DNA from: CADEEL01 sp050246475
GTDB lineage: Bacteria > Pseudomonadota > Alphaproteobacteria > Caulobacterales > Aquidulcibacteraceae
NCBI GenBank assembly: GCA_050246475.1
Contig: JBFWVZ010000006.1
Location: 96,530-160,529 of the forward strand
Direction of reading: 5' to 3'
Length of the DNA stretch: 64,000 nt
The first letter of the stretch is position 1, and every line of letters begins with the position of its first letter. Under the pieces are notes generated by a model. The model ran no database searches. It saw nothing but the letters and a program-made list of their open reading frames with translations, and had not been told where the DNA came from. Positions 41,494 through 49,811 of this stretch are shown here, piece by piece. Position numbers and translations under genes: made by a program.

Positions 41494-42915
41494 ATGTTCG
41501 ATGAGATGCGGGAGGGTGGCGGCGTGCGCGCGGCCTATCGCGCCATCGCCGCTTGGCTTGAGGAGACGCCGCATGAAACCTTGGCCTCCAAGCGTGAGGA
41601 GGCTGAGCGTCTCTTCCGCCGCATCGGCATCACATTCGCGGTCTACACCGAGGGCGGCGATCCCGAGCGATTGATCCCGTTCGACATCATTCCCCGCGTC
41701 ATCGATGCGCTGGAGTGGGAGACGCTGTCGAAAGGCTTGAAGCAACGCGTCCGCGCATTGAACGCCTTCCTCGCCGATATTTACGGGCCGCGCGAAATCA
41801 TCCGTGCCGGGATCATTCCCGAAGCGCTCGTTCTGCTGAATCCTGCCTTCCAGGCGCACATGCAGGGCCTCGCCGTGCCCGGCGGCATCTACACCCACGT
41901 CGCCGGCATCGATCTCGTCCGCACCGGGCCGGACGAATTCTACGTGCTGGAGGATAATTGCCGCACGCCTTCCGGCGTCTCCTACATGCTCGAAGATCGC
42001 GCCGTGATGATGCGGCTCTTCCCCGAGCTTTTCGCGCGCGCCGGCGTCGAGCCCATCTCGCGCTATCCGGAAATGCTTCTGCGCACGCTCCAATCCGCCG
42101 CGCCCCCCGCGTGCAGGGGAGAGCCCACCGTCGCATTGCTGACACCCGGCCAATACAACAGCGCCTACTACGAACACTCCTTCCTCGCCGACGAAATGGG
42201 CGTGGAATTGGTCGAAGGCGTCGATCTCGTCGTCGAGGGCGGCAAGGTCTTCATGCGCACGACAGGCGGGCTGAAGCAGATCGACGTGCTCTATCGCCGC
42301 TTGGACGACGATTTCATCGACCCGCTCACCTTCCGCCCCGATTCAGCTTTGGGCGTGCCGGGTCTCATGGCCGCCTATCGCAACGGCCAGATCACACTCG
42401 CCAACGCCGTCGGCGCCGGCGTCGCGGACGACAAAGCCGTTTACATGCACGTACCCGCGATGGTGCGTTTCTATCTGGGCGAGGAGCCAATCCTCAAGAA
42501 TGTGCCCACGCACGATTGTTCGAAGCCGGATGATTTGGCTTACGTGCTGGAGCACATTCACGAACTGGTCGTGAAGGAAACGCGCGGATCGGGCGGCTAC
42601 GGGATGCTCGTCGGGCCCCACGCCACGAAAGCCGAACACAAAGCCTTCGCCAAGAAACTCAAAGCCGATCCCGCCAGCTACATCGCACAGCCGACGCTCT
42701 CGCTTTCCACCTGCCCGACATTCGTTGAATCCGGCGTCGCGCCCAGGCACATCGATCTGCGTCCCTTCGTGCTCGCCGGCGCCGATGAGATCCGCATCGT
42801 GCCGGGCGGCTTGACGCGCGTGGCGCTGCGCGAAGGCTCGCTCGTCGTCAACTCGAGTCAAGGCGGCGGCACCAAGGATACCTGGGTGTTGCGCAAAAAC
42901 GGATCGGGCGCTTGA
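41494..42915 (+). CDS. Circularly permuted ATP-grasp protein (DUF404/DUF407 type)
   Basis: A 473-residue ATP-grasp family protein: YGPREIIRAGIIPEALVLLN, IYTHVAGIDLVRTGPDEFYV, LEDNCRTPSGVSYMLEDRAV, VLLYRR-like VLYRRLDDDFIDPLTF, and IVPGGLTRVALREGSLVVNS. It is the first gene of the conserved Anbu cluster and is thought to ligate an amino acid or peptide to an unknown acceptor. The ATG at 41494 is favoured; the open frame back to 41287 runs through the tRNA leader region. The next gene overlaps its stop by one base. Confidence 0.93.
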   Translation: MFDEMREGGGVRAAYRAIAAWLEETPHETLASKREEAERLFRRIGITFAVYTEGGDPERLIPFDIIPRVIDALEWETLSKGLKQRVRALNAFLADIYGPREIIRAGIIPEALVLLNPAFQAHMQGLAVPGGIYTHVAGIDLVRTGPDEFYVLEDNCRTPSGVSYMLEDRAVMMRLFPELFARAGVEPISRYPEMLLRTLQSAAPPACRGEPTVALLTPGQYNSAYYEHSFLADEMGVELVEGVDLVVEGGKVFMRTTGGLKQIDVLYRRLDDDFIDPLTFRPDSALGVPGLMAAYRNGQITLANAVGAGVADDKAVYMHVPAMVRFYLGEEPILKNVPTHDCSKPDDLAYVLEHIHELVVKETRGSGGYGMLVGPHATKAEHKAFAKKLKADPASYIAQPTLSLSTCPTFVESGVAPRHIDLRPFVLAGADEIRIVPGGLTRVALREGSLVVNSSQGGGTKDTWVLRKNGSGA

Positions 42916-43847
42916 TGCTCTCGCGCGCCGCGGATTCCATGTTCTGGCTCGCGCGCTACATGGAGCGCATGGACAATATCGCGCGCCTCATCGAAGCCGC
43001 GCAGATGATGACGGGCGTCGGCACGGACGCCGATGAGTGGCGCTCCGCGCTCGTCGCCGCCGGCTGCGATGAGGGTTTCGACAAGAAGCACGACATCGCC
43101 GACGCCGAATCCGCCGCGCTCTTTCTGGGCTTCGATCGCGACAACGATTCCGCCATCGTCAATTGCTTGGACAAAGCCCGCATCAACGCCCGCGCCATGC
43201 GCACCGCGCTCACGCGCGACATGTGGGACACGGTGAACGACGCCTGGCTCGAAGCCCGCGCATTGACGCCACGCTCTTTCTCCCAAGCGCGCCTCGCCGA
43301 AACGCTCGATTGGATCAAGACGATCTCGATGCGCTTCTTCGGCGCGTACTCGACGACCATGCTGCGCAACGAAGTATATTATTTCACGCGCCTCGGTACC
43401 TTCATCGAGCGCGCCGACAACACAGCCCGCATCCTCGACGTGAAATATCACGTGCTCTTGCCGAGCCCGAAAGAGGTCGGCGGCGCGCTCGATTATTATC
43501 AATGGGTCTCGATCCTGCGTGCGGTTTCCGCCGTCCGCGCGTATCAATGGGTCTATAAGGGCGAGGTGACGCCCTGGAACCTGGCGGAGCTGCTTATTCT
43601 CCGCCCCGAAATGCCGCGCAGCCTTCGCCGCTGCTACGAAGAGATCAATGAGAACCTCGATCGCCTGGCTGACGCGCACGGCGGGGCGAAGGGCGAGCCG
43701 CACCGCCGCGCCGGCGCGATCGACGCTGAGCTGCGTTACGGCCGCATCCGCGACATTTTCCAATCGGGGCTGCACGAATATCTGACCGGCATGATCGACC
43801 GCACAAGCGAACTCGGCCAAGAAGTCTCCGCCTTCTACATGCGATAG
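42915..43847 (+). CDS. Alpha-E domain protein (DUF403)
   Basis: A 310-residue helical alpha-E protein (MLSRAADSMFWLARYMERMD, NIARLIEAAQMMTG, YYFTRLGTFIERADNTARIL and FYMR at the end). Its biochemical role is unknown; it occurs with the ATP-grasp and transglutaminase genes in Anbu clusters. The ATG at 42915 shares its A with the upstream TGA, so it is translationally coupled. Confidence 0.93.
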   Translation: MLSRAADSMFWLARYMERMDNIARLIEAAQMMTGVGTDADEWRSALVAAGCDEGFDKKHDIADAESAALFLGFDRDNDSAIVNCLDKARINARAMRTALTRDMWDTVNDAWLEARALTPRSFSQARLAETLDWIKTISMRFFGAYSTTMLRNEVYYFTRLGTFIERADNTARILDVKYHVLLPSPKEVGGALDYYQWVSILRAVSAVRAYQWVYKGEVTPWNLAELLILRPEMPRSLRRCYEEINENLDRLADAHGGAKGEPHRRAGAIDAELRYGRIRDIFQSGLHEYLTGMIDRTSELGQEVSAFYMR

Positions 43848-43851
43848 CTCC

Positions 43852-44640
43852 TTGCGCCTCAAGATCACGCACCGCACGTCCTACGCTTACGCCGCCCCCA
43901 TCGAGCGCGGCGTCGAGCTCGTGCGTTTGTTCCCCAGCGCGCACGCAGGCCTCTCCGTGCTGCGCTGGTTCGTGACCGCGAAGGGCGCCCGCGTTGGGCA
44001 GAGTTTCTTGGATGGCGTGGCCAATCGCAGCGCGCTCGTTGATTTGAATCCCGGCGTTGAGAGCTTCGAAATCCTCGTCGAGGGTGAGGTCGAAACGCGC
44101 GATTCAAAAGGTCTCGTCGAAGGCGCCGCCGAGCCGTTGCCGCCCGGCTACTTTCTCCGCGAAACCAGGCTCACCACGCCCAACGCCGCCATCGCGGCGC
44201 TGACGCCCAAGGGCGCCGATCAAGGCGCGCGCGCCATCGCGCTCATGCACGCCGTCCGTGAACGGATCGATTTTCAGGTCGGCGTGACGGACGTGCACGT
44301 CGATGCCGCGGCCGCGCTCGAACGAGGCGGCGGCGTCTGCCAGGATCACGCGCACGTCTTCCTTGCCGCCGCGCGCGCCGCCGGCATCCCCGCACGCTAC
44401 GTCTCCGGCTATCTCTACACCGGCGAGAAGAACGAACCCGCCAGCCACGCTTGGTGCGAAGCCTACGTTGAAACCGGTTGGCTCGGCCTCGATGCGGCGA
44501 ACCGCGCCATCGTCAATGACGGCTACGTTCGCTTAGCCGTGGGCCTCGACTACCGCGAAGCAGCGCCCATCGCCGGCGTCCGCGTCGGCGGCGGAACGGA
44601 GACGCTGGCCGTTGAAGTCGGCGTCCGCGCGGAGCAATAA
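43852..44640 (+). CDS. Transglutaminase-like cysteine peptidase family protein
   Basis: A 262-residue protein with an N-terminal beta domain (RLKITHRTSYAYAAPIERGV) and a transglutaminase core. The catalytic triad is visible: Cys in GGGVCQDHAHVFLAAAR, His in ASHAWCEAYVE and Asp in WLGLDAANRAIVNDGYVRLA. It probably cleaves or transfers amide bonds on the same unknown substrate as its operon partners. It uses a TTG start at 43852, 4 bases after the alpha-E stop. Confidence 0.93.
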   Translation: MRLKITHRTSYAYAAPIERGVELVRLFPSAHAGLSVLRWFVTAKGARVGQSFLDGVANRSALVDLNPGVESFEILVEGEVETRDSKGLVEGAAEPLPPGYFLRETRLTTPNAAIAALTPKGADQGARAIALMHAVRERIDFQVGVTDVHVDAAAALERGGGVCQDHAHVFLAAARAAGIPARYVSGYLYTGEKNEPASHAWCEAYVETGWLGLDAANRAIVNDGYVRLAVGLDYREAAPIAGVRVGGGTETLAVEVGVRAEQ

Positions 44641-44649
44641 AGGAAAAGC

Positions 44650-45387
44650 ATGACCTATTGCGTGGGCCTCTGCTTGAAGGATGGCGCGGTGCTGCTCGCC
44701 GACACCCGCACAAACGCGGGCGTGGATAACGTAGCGGTCTTCTCCAAGCTTCATGTCCTCAACGAGCCTGGCAAGCGGATGATCGCGCTGATGACGGCGG
44801 GAAACCTGGCCGTCACCCAATCGGTCGTCGCGCGTGTCATCGAAGGGGCCGGCGCGCCCGACGATGATCCGCCCCCAACGCTTTCGACCGTCTCCACCAT
44901 GTTCGATGCCGCCAAACTCGTCGGCGATGCCATCCGCCGCGTTTATGACGCCGACGGTGAAGCCCTCGCCGCGCAGAATTTCCCGTTCGAAGCCTCGATG
45001 ATCTTGATGGGGCAGATCGCCGGCCGGCGCATGAGGATGTTCCACATCTACTCGGCCGGCAACTTTATTGAATCGACGCCCGACACGCCCTTCTTCCAGA
45101 TCGGTGAGAACAAATACGGCAAGCCCATTCTTGATCGCGTCGCGCTCTTCGATACGCCGCTGGAGGATGCCGTGAAGCTGGCGCTCGTGTCGATGGATTC
45201 CACCATCCGCTCGAACCTTTCGGTCGGCTTGCCGCTCGATTTGCTCGTTTACAGGAAGGACGCGGTCGATATCGCCCTGCAGCGCCGCATCAGCGAGGAT
45301 GACGACTACTACCGTATGATCCGGCAGCGCTGGTCCGATGCGCTGCGCGCCGCCTATCGCGACATCCCGGCGCCCGATTGGATGTAA
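44650..45387 (+). CDS. Anbu, proteasome-like peptidase (ancestral beta subunit)
   Basis: A 245-residue Ntn-hydrolase of the Anbu/BPH family. Removal of Met leaves Thr at the N-terminus (MTYCVGLCLKDGAVLLADTR), with Asp17 and a downstream Lys (VFSKLHVLNEPGKRMIALMT) in proteasome-like positions. Helical ring- or spiral-forming oligomers are known in the family; natural substrates are not. It closes the operon ATP-grasp, alpha-E, transglutaminase, Anbu. Confidence 0.93.
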   Translation: MTYCVGLCLKDGAVLLADTRTNAGVDNVAVFSKLHVLNEPGKRMIALMTAGNLAVTQSVVARVIEGAGAPDDDPPPTLSTVSTMFDAAKLVGDAIRRVYDADGEALAAQNFPFEASMILMGQIAGRRMRMFHIYSAGNFIESTPDTPFFQIGENKYGKPILDRVALFDTPLEDAVKLALVSMDSTIRSNLSVGLPLDLLVYRKDAVDIALQRRISEDDDYYRMIRQRWSDALRAAYRDIPAPDWM

Positions 45388-45388
45388 G

Positions 45389-45847
45389 TTAGGCGGCCAG
45401 CGCCGCGCCCAGATGATCGAGCGCGACGCCCCAGCCTTGCTCGCGCTCGTTGGTCGTGTGCGAGCCGTCGAGATTGGAGACGTGCTCGTTGAGCGTCAGC
45501 CTCGTGTGCCCTTGATCTTCCGAAAACTCGACTGTCACGAGTGAGGCGGTGACCGGCTCTTGCCCGCGCGTGACCGTGTAGGCGAACACGATGCGCGCGT
45601 TTTCGATGAGATCGAGATAGACGCTGTCCTCCCGGTAAAGGAGATCGCCGGGCGGCCCGAAGCGTGAGCGCTTAAAGCCGCCGACGCGGAAATTCACTTC
45701 GTCGAACACGATTTCCCAGTCGTTGTGCGAAACGTCCCAGCGCCCGTGCGCCTCCGGATCGCGCCACGCCGCGAAGACCCGCGCGGGCGGCGCCCGATAC
45801 GCGCGCTCGATCGTGATGGCTCCGTGATGGATGCGCGGCGCGTTCAT
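45389..45847 (-). CDS. SRPBCC/AHSA1-like START-domain protein
   Basis: A 152-residue hydrophobic-ligand-binding fold (ITIERAYRAPPARVFAAWRD, ALGRWDVSHNDWEIVF-type region, VNFRVGGFKRSRFGPPGDLL, YTVTRGQEPVTASLVTVEFS). Usually such genes are paired with an ArsR regulator; here no ArsR is adjacent. The ATG at 45847 follows GGAGG. A strong promoter and a dyad lie upstream. It is convergent with Anbu, one base apart. Confidence 0.88.
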   Translation of the reverse strand: MNAPRIHHGAITIERAYRAPPARVFAAWRDPEAHGRWDVSHNDWEIVFDEVNFRVGGFKRSRFGPPGDLLYREDSVYLDLIENARIVFAYTVTRGQEPVTASLVTVEFSEDQGHTRLTLNEHVSNLDGSHTTNEREQGWGVALDHLGAALAA

Positions 45848-45866
45848 CGCGGCCTCCTGCAATCAA

Positions 45867-45909
45867 TTAGGCATATACCTAACTAACGTCGGCTCTCCAT
45901 CGGAGTCAA
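45867..45909 (-). promoter_or_regulatory. Promoter and dyad upstream of the SRPBCC gene
   Basis: On the minus strand TTGACT (45909-45904) and TTAGTT (45886-45881) are separated by 17 bases. A dyad with TTAGG/CCTAA arms (45867-45882) overlaps the -10 and the likely start site, as expected for an ArsR-type operator. Confidence 0.5.
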
Positions 45910-45980
45910 GTGCTCGCTCAATGTAAGCTTGCATCGCCCAGCCGCGCGCGATTGAGTGTTTTGAGGGGAGAACGCATGCA

Positions 45981-47105
45981 ATGCGCAACACACGCCGCAG
46001 CTTCATGATCGGCGCCGTCGCAGCCGCCGCTTCGCCCGCTGTCGCCGCGAGCGAGCGCGAAGTTCGCGCGCTATACCGCCGCGCCATCGTCATCGATACA
46101 TTGGGCGGGCCCGGCGGCTTCGTGCCGGGCGCGCCGCCCGATGCGATGTGGACGGCGCAACACATCGCTGATGCGCAGGCCTCCGGCCTCACCGCTGTCA
46201 ATCTCACCTTGGGCTCGGTCGGCAATGTGCCGGACGCCTTCGAGCAAGCCGTGCGCGGCATCGCCGGCGCCGAGGCCGAGATCGCGGCGCATCCAAACGC
46301 GCTGACCAAAATTCTCACCGCCGCCGACATCCGCGCCGCCAAGCGCGCGCGCAAACTGGGCCTCATCTACGGCTTCCAGGACACGGCGTGTTTGGGCGCC
46401 GACGTCGCCAACGTCGATCTCTTCCACAATCTCGGGATCCGCATCTTTCAGCTCACCTACAACAACCGCAACCTCGTCGCCGACGGATGCATGGAGCAGA
46501 ACGATGCGGGCCTCTCCGATTTCGGCCGCCGCGTCGTCGCGCGTTTGAACGAGCGGCGTGCGCTCATCGACCTCTCTCACGCGGGCGCACGCACGCAGGC
46601 CGAAGCGATCGCCGCTTCGCAAGGTCCGGTTGCCATCACCCACACGGGTTGCCACGCGCTGAACGACGTGCCGCGCAACACGCGCGATGAAGTTCTGCGC
46701 GCGCTCGCGGAGAAAGGCGGCGTCGCGGGCATTTACTTCATGCCGTTCCTGCGCGCCTCGGGGCAATTCCATGCCGAGGATGTCATCCGCCACGTCAATC
46801 ACGCCTTGAATGTCGCGGGTGAAGATCATGTCTCCATCGGCACGGATGGCGTGATCTCACCGACGATCCTGGACGACGCATTTCGCGCCGCGCACGCCGC
46901 TGAAGTGGCCGCGCGCCGCGCCGCGGGCTATTCCGCGCCGGGCGAGAGCGATGAAGTCTACAATTTCGTCCCGGAGTACAACGCCGTCGATCGCTTCGAG
47001 CGCTTGGCGCTCGATTTGAACCGCGCCGGCCTCACGCCCCGCGTGGTCGAGAAAGTTCTCGGCGCCAATTTCCTCCGGCTCGCCGCCGAAGTCTGGGGCG
47101 GTTGA
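45981..47105 (+). CDS. Membrane dipeptidase-like (M19) protein with Tat signal
   Basis: A 374-residue exported protein with a Tat signal (NTRRSFMIGAVAAAASPAVA). The amidohydrolase barrel has IDLSHAGARTQAEAI and ITHTGCHALNDVP, with the two later His ligands, and VSIGTDGVISP. The N-terminal His-x-Asp pair of classic renal dipeptidases is absent (VIDTLGGPGG), and the bridging Glu position reads YGFQDT. So the metal site is altered or mononuclear, and dipeptidase activity is uncertain. GAGGGGAGAA precedes the start. Confidence 0.88.
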   Translation: MRNTRRSFMIGAVAAAASPAVAASEREVRALYRRAIVIDTLGGPGGFVPGAPPDAMWTAQHIADAQASGLTAVNLTLGSVGNVPDAFEQAVRGIAGAEAEIAAHPNALTKILTAADIRAAKRARKLGLIYGFQDTACLGADVANVDLFHNLGIRIFQLTYNNRNLVADGCMEQNDAGLSDFGRRVVARLNERRALIDLSHAGARTQAEAIAASQGPVAITHTGCHALNDVPRNTRDEVLRALAEKGGVAGIYFMPFLRASGQFHAEDVIRHVNHALNVAGEDHVSIGTDGVISPTILDDAFRAAHAAEVAARRAAGYSAPGESDEVYNFVPEYNAVDRFERLALDLNRAGLTPRVVEKVLGANFLRLAAEVWGG

Positions 47106-47201
47106 TCTTCCGCGTCCGGAACATCACGCCCGCGTGACGACGCCCCGCCATCTTCCCGCCGTGAACGTCATTCGTCATAATCGTGTGGGAGGAAATCGAA
47201 G

Positions 47202-47963
47202 ATGAAGAAGCTCATCGCCGCCTTGGCGTTCGTCGCCATGGCGCCAGTCATGATCGTTGCGCCGGCGCACGCGCAGGCCGTCGCGCCGTTGCGTCCCTTC
47301 GATCCCGCCATCGTGCGTGTCGCGGGCCGCGCCGAGCTTTACCTTCCCCCGGATCAAGCCCGCATCCGCGTCTCGTTCTATAGTCCCGCGCGCACCGCGC
47401 TTGAAGCGACGCAGAACGTCTCCACCCGCGCCCGCGCCCTGGAGACCGCCGCGCGCGCCATCCACGCGACGAACGTGACGCTCGAACGCACGGATGTCTC
47501 CGTCCAGCCCGTCATGCGCGAAGGCGGCGAGCGCCGGCCCGACCGCATCAACGGCTATGAAGCCACCGCCTCCGTCACGCTCCTCGTGCGCGATCTGGCG
47601 CTCCTCTCGCGCGCCATGGAGGCCGCCATCGGCGCCGAGCCCGATCGTTTCGACGAAGTGAGCTTCTCTATTGCCGATACGGCCGCCGCCCGCCGCGCCG
47701 CGCGCGAGGTCGCCATCGCCGACGCAGTCGATAAGGCCCGCGTCTATGTCGAAGGCGCCGGCCACCGCTTGGGCCGCTTGCTGCTGGTGGAGGAGGGCGC
47801 CGGCGGCATGATCATCCAGACCGGCAACCGCGCCATGGAATACGCCGTTCCCGCGCCGCCCCCGCCGCCGGGCGAGCCCATTGTGCCCCCGCCCGTGGCC
47901 CCCACGCCCCAGCTCTACACGGCCGAGGTGCAAGTCGTGTTTGAGATCGCGCCCCCGCGCTAG
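47202..47963 (+). CDS. SIMPL-domain (DUF541) periplasmic protein, second copy
   Basis: A 253-residue exported protein with a signal peptide ending AHAQA. The domain has IVRVAGRAELYLPPDQARIR, VSFYSPARTALEATQNVSTR, VTLLVRDLALLSRAMEAAIG and ARREVAIADAVDKARVYVEG, and a Pro-rich C-terminal loop. It is a diverged paralogue of 27218-27949. GGGAGG precedes the ATG. Confidence 0.9.
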   Translation: MKKLIAALAFVAMAPVMIVAPAHAQAVAPLRPFDPAIVRVAGRAELYLPPDQARIRVSFYSPARTALEATQNVSTRARALETAARAIHATNVTLERTDVSVQPVMREGGERRPDRINGYEATASVTLLVRDLALLSRAMEAAIGAEPDRFDEVSFSIADTAAARRAAREVAIADAVDKARVYVEGAGHRLGRLLLVEEGAGGMIIQTGNRAMEYAVPAPPPPPGEPIVPPPVAPTPQLYTAEVQVVFEIAPPR

Positions 47964-48008
47964 CGTCTCCGCGCGGGCCGTGCTTTTTTCCGCGGCGAGG
48001 GAGACGTC

Positions 48009-48383
48009 ATGAAAGCGCTGATCGCGGTCCTGGGCCTTGCCACGCTCGCCGGTTGCGCGACGCCGTGCAGCACGACGATGCCGCAGCGCTCGGAGGTGGA
48101 GTATTCCTGCGCCAACGGTGCGCGGCTCACCGTCGCGTTTGACCGCGGCGCCGGGCGGGCGCTCGTGTCGGAGGATCAAGGCGCCGCCTTCGATCTCGGG
48201 ATTCAGGTGTCCGGCCAAGGCTTCCGCTATTCGGGCGAAGGCACAGCGCTGCGCGGCCGCGGCGACAGCGTCGAGTGGACATCGCCCGCGGGCGCCACGA
48301 CCGAATGCACGGCGATCGCTTCGCGCGCCATGGCCCAGTCCACGATCCAGTCGCGCCCCGAAACCGCCGTCTGCCGTACTTAA
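48009..48383 (+). CDS. MliC-like lysozyme inhibitor lipoprotein
   Basis: A 124-residue lipoprotein with lipobox LAGC at residue ~15. The mature part matches the MliC fold: VEYSCANGARLTVAFDRG, GFRYSGEGTALRGRGDSV, EWTSPAGATTECTA. Family members inhibit C-type lysozymes at the outer membrane. Role here is inferred from similarity only. Confidence 0.85.
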   Translation: MKALIAVLGLATLAGCATPCSTTMPQRSEVEYSCANGARLTVAFDRGAGRALVSEDQGAAFDLGIQVSGQGFRYSGEGTALRGRGDSVEWTSPAGATTECTAIASRAMAQSTIQSRPETAVCRT

Positions 48384-48509
48384 TCCAGCGCAAGGATTGT
48401 GGCGTGACAGGGCCTTAAGTGGACGCCTGATCGCCGCGAACTACCTCTAGAGCCAGCGAGGCATGGGGAAGGGGCAGCGTACGCGCGCCCCTCTTGAGGA
48501 GATTTGGGA

Positions 48510-49022
48510 ATGCGCATGAAGATGACGGTTCTGGCGCTCGCCGGCGCCATGGCGTTGAGCGCCTGCGAGACGACCGGCGGCTACGGTTATAACGACGGCT
48601 ACCATTCCGGCGGCTCACGCCTGTCGCAGTGCACGCGGAACGCGCTCGTCGGCGCTGGCGTCGGCGCGGTCGTCGGCGCGGTCACGGCGCCGGACGGCAA
48701 TCGCGGTGAGAACGCCGCTATCGGCGCCGCGGTCGGCGGCCTGGGCACATACGGCGTCTGCCGCTGGCTGCGCGCGCGCGATCAAGCCAACATCGAGCGC
48801 GGCTACCGCCAGGCTTTGAATGACAACCGTCCCTACAATGGTTCCTGGCAAAGCGATGAAGGCGCGCAGCGCAGCGTCTATGTCGATCGCCCGGTCGTGG
48901 ATCCCAATCGCAGCGATTGCCGCCGCATCACCGCGACCGTGACCGATCCGCAATACGGCCGCGAACAATTGCCGCCGGAAACCTATTGCCGCAACGCCAG
49001 CGGCCAGTGGGTGCCGGTCTAA
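48510..49022 (+). CDS. Glycine-zipper 2TM lipoprotein
   Basis: A 170-residue lipoprotein with lipobox LSAC. A glycine zipper (ALVGAGVGAVVGAVTAPDG, AAIGAAVGGLGTYGVC) is followed by a hydrophilic C-terminus with an RSDCRRITATVTDPQYGREQ tail. Such proteins are outer-membrane-associated. GAGGAG supports the ATG at 48510. Downstream is an 11-bp hairpin. Confidence 0.85.
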   Translation: MRMKMTVLALAGAMALSACETTGGYGYNDGYHSGGSRLSQCTRNALVGAGVGAVVGAVTAPDGNRGENAAIGAAVGGLGTYGVCRWLRARDQANIERGYRQALNDNRPYNGSWQSDEGAQRSVYVDRPVVDPNRSDCRRITATVTDPQYGREQLPPETYCRNASGQWVPV

Positions 49023-49043
49023 CCTGAACTCATAGACGAAGCG

Positions 49044-49071
49044 CTGGGCCCTCGCGAAAACGAGGGCCCAG
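49044..49071 (+). terminator. Hairpin after the glycine-zipper gene
   Basis: A perfect 11-bp stem (CTGGGCCCTCG / CGAGGGCCCAG, loop CGAAAA) lies 21 bases after the stop. There is no T-run, so termination efficiency is uncertain. An 8-bp AGCGTCGG/CCGACGCT hairpin follows at 49097-49121. Confidence 0.5.
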
Positions 49072-49196
49072 TCGTCTCGCGCCACTGCAGACCAGCAGCG
49101 TCGGACATGAGGGCCGACGCTGGCTGCGGCGAAGGTCGGCTGGCCATCTGCGCGGCTCGACGTAGAAGCCAAGCTCGCTGTGAAGCCGCGAAAAAA

Positions 49197-49406
49197 TCAG
49201 CTCTTCTCGTGCTTGAACGAGACGGAGAGCTTCACGCGGAAGACGTCGATCTCCCCGTTGTCCTTGAGCGTCAGGTCCATCTCCTTGACTTCCGCGACGC
49301 GCAGCTCGCGCAAACTCGCCGCCGCCATCGCCATGGCTTCCTTGGCCGCGTCCTCCCAGCCCTTTTTGCTGGTGCCGACGAGTTCGATGACTTTGTAGAC
49401 GCTCAT
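49197..49406 (-). CDS. Dodecin
   Basis: A 69-residue flavin-storage protein that assembles into dodecamers. It matches the family nearly end to end: MSVYKVIELVGTSKKGWEDA, AAKEAMAMAAASLRELRVAE, KDNGEIDVFRVKLSVSFKHE, with the flavin-stacking Trp in KGWED. Free-standing gene. Confidence 0.95.
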   Translation of the reverse strand: MSVYKVIELVGTSKKGWEDAAKEAMAMAAASLRELRVAEVKEMDLTLKDNGEIDVFRVKLSVSFKHEKS

Positions 49407-49468
49407 CGCTTCCTCCCATTGGCCGCGCCTCTGACATGGGCGCGCGAAACGACAGAAGGTCTTGCAAA

Positions 49469-49495
49469 CGCCGCCGGCGTCAAGCGCCGGCGGCG
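49469..49495 (-). terminator. GC-rich hairpin below the 37-residue gene
   Basis: CGCCGCCGGCG and CGCCGGCGGCG form an 11-bp stem with a 5-base loop, followed on the minus strand by TTTGC. It lies 20 bases after the stop of the small membrane protein gene and before dodecin. Confidence 0.4.
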
Positions 49496-49515
49496 AGAGC
49501 TTCGCGTAGGCGTTG

Positions 49516-49629
49516 TTACGCTACGAGCGCCGCCGGAGGCAGCGCCGCAGCGGACACGCCGATGAACAGGACAAGCGCAACCAGCGTCGCGATCATCGTG
49601 ATCCATACGGGCGCCAACCGGGCCAACAT
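49516..49629 (-). CDS. Small single-helix membrane protein (37 residues)
   Basis: A short gene encoding 37 residues: MLARLAPVWITMIATLVALV then LFIGVSAAALPPAALVA, essentially one transmembrane helix. GGAGG stands 6 bases before the ATG, and a hairpin follows its stop. It reads convincingly as a small inner-membrane protein but has no recognised family. Confidence 0.5.
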   Translation of the reverse strand: MLARLAPVWITMIATLVALVLFIGVSAAALPPAALVA

Positions 49630-49811
49630 TGTTGCCTCCATCGAAAGAGCCCTTTGCGGGCCGCCGCACACATTGCGGCGAGGCATATCTAGAACCGCGC
49701 GGTCCAGCTTGCGGTGACGGCGGTCACGTGGGCGTCAGGCGGAGCGCTGTCGTTCGCGGGCGCGCGCCGGAATCGATTGAACAAGCGCGCTCTTCGCGCT
49801 TCAATTTTGAG

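Noticed and set aside
42858..43877. Minus-strand open frame opposite the alpha-E gene
   Set aside because: Antisense shadow; the plus-strand gene is part of a conserved operon with overlapping start-stop codons.
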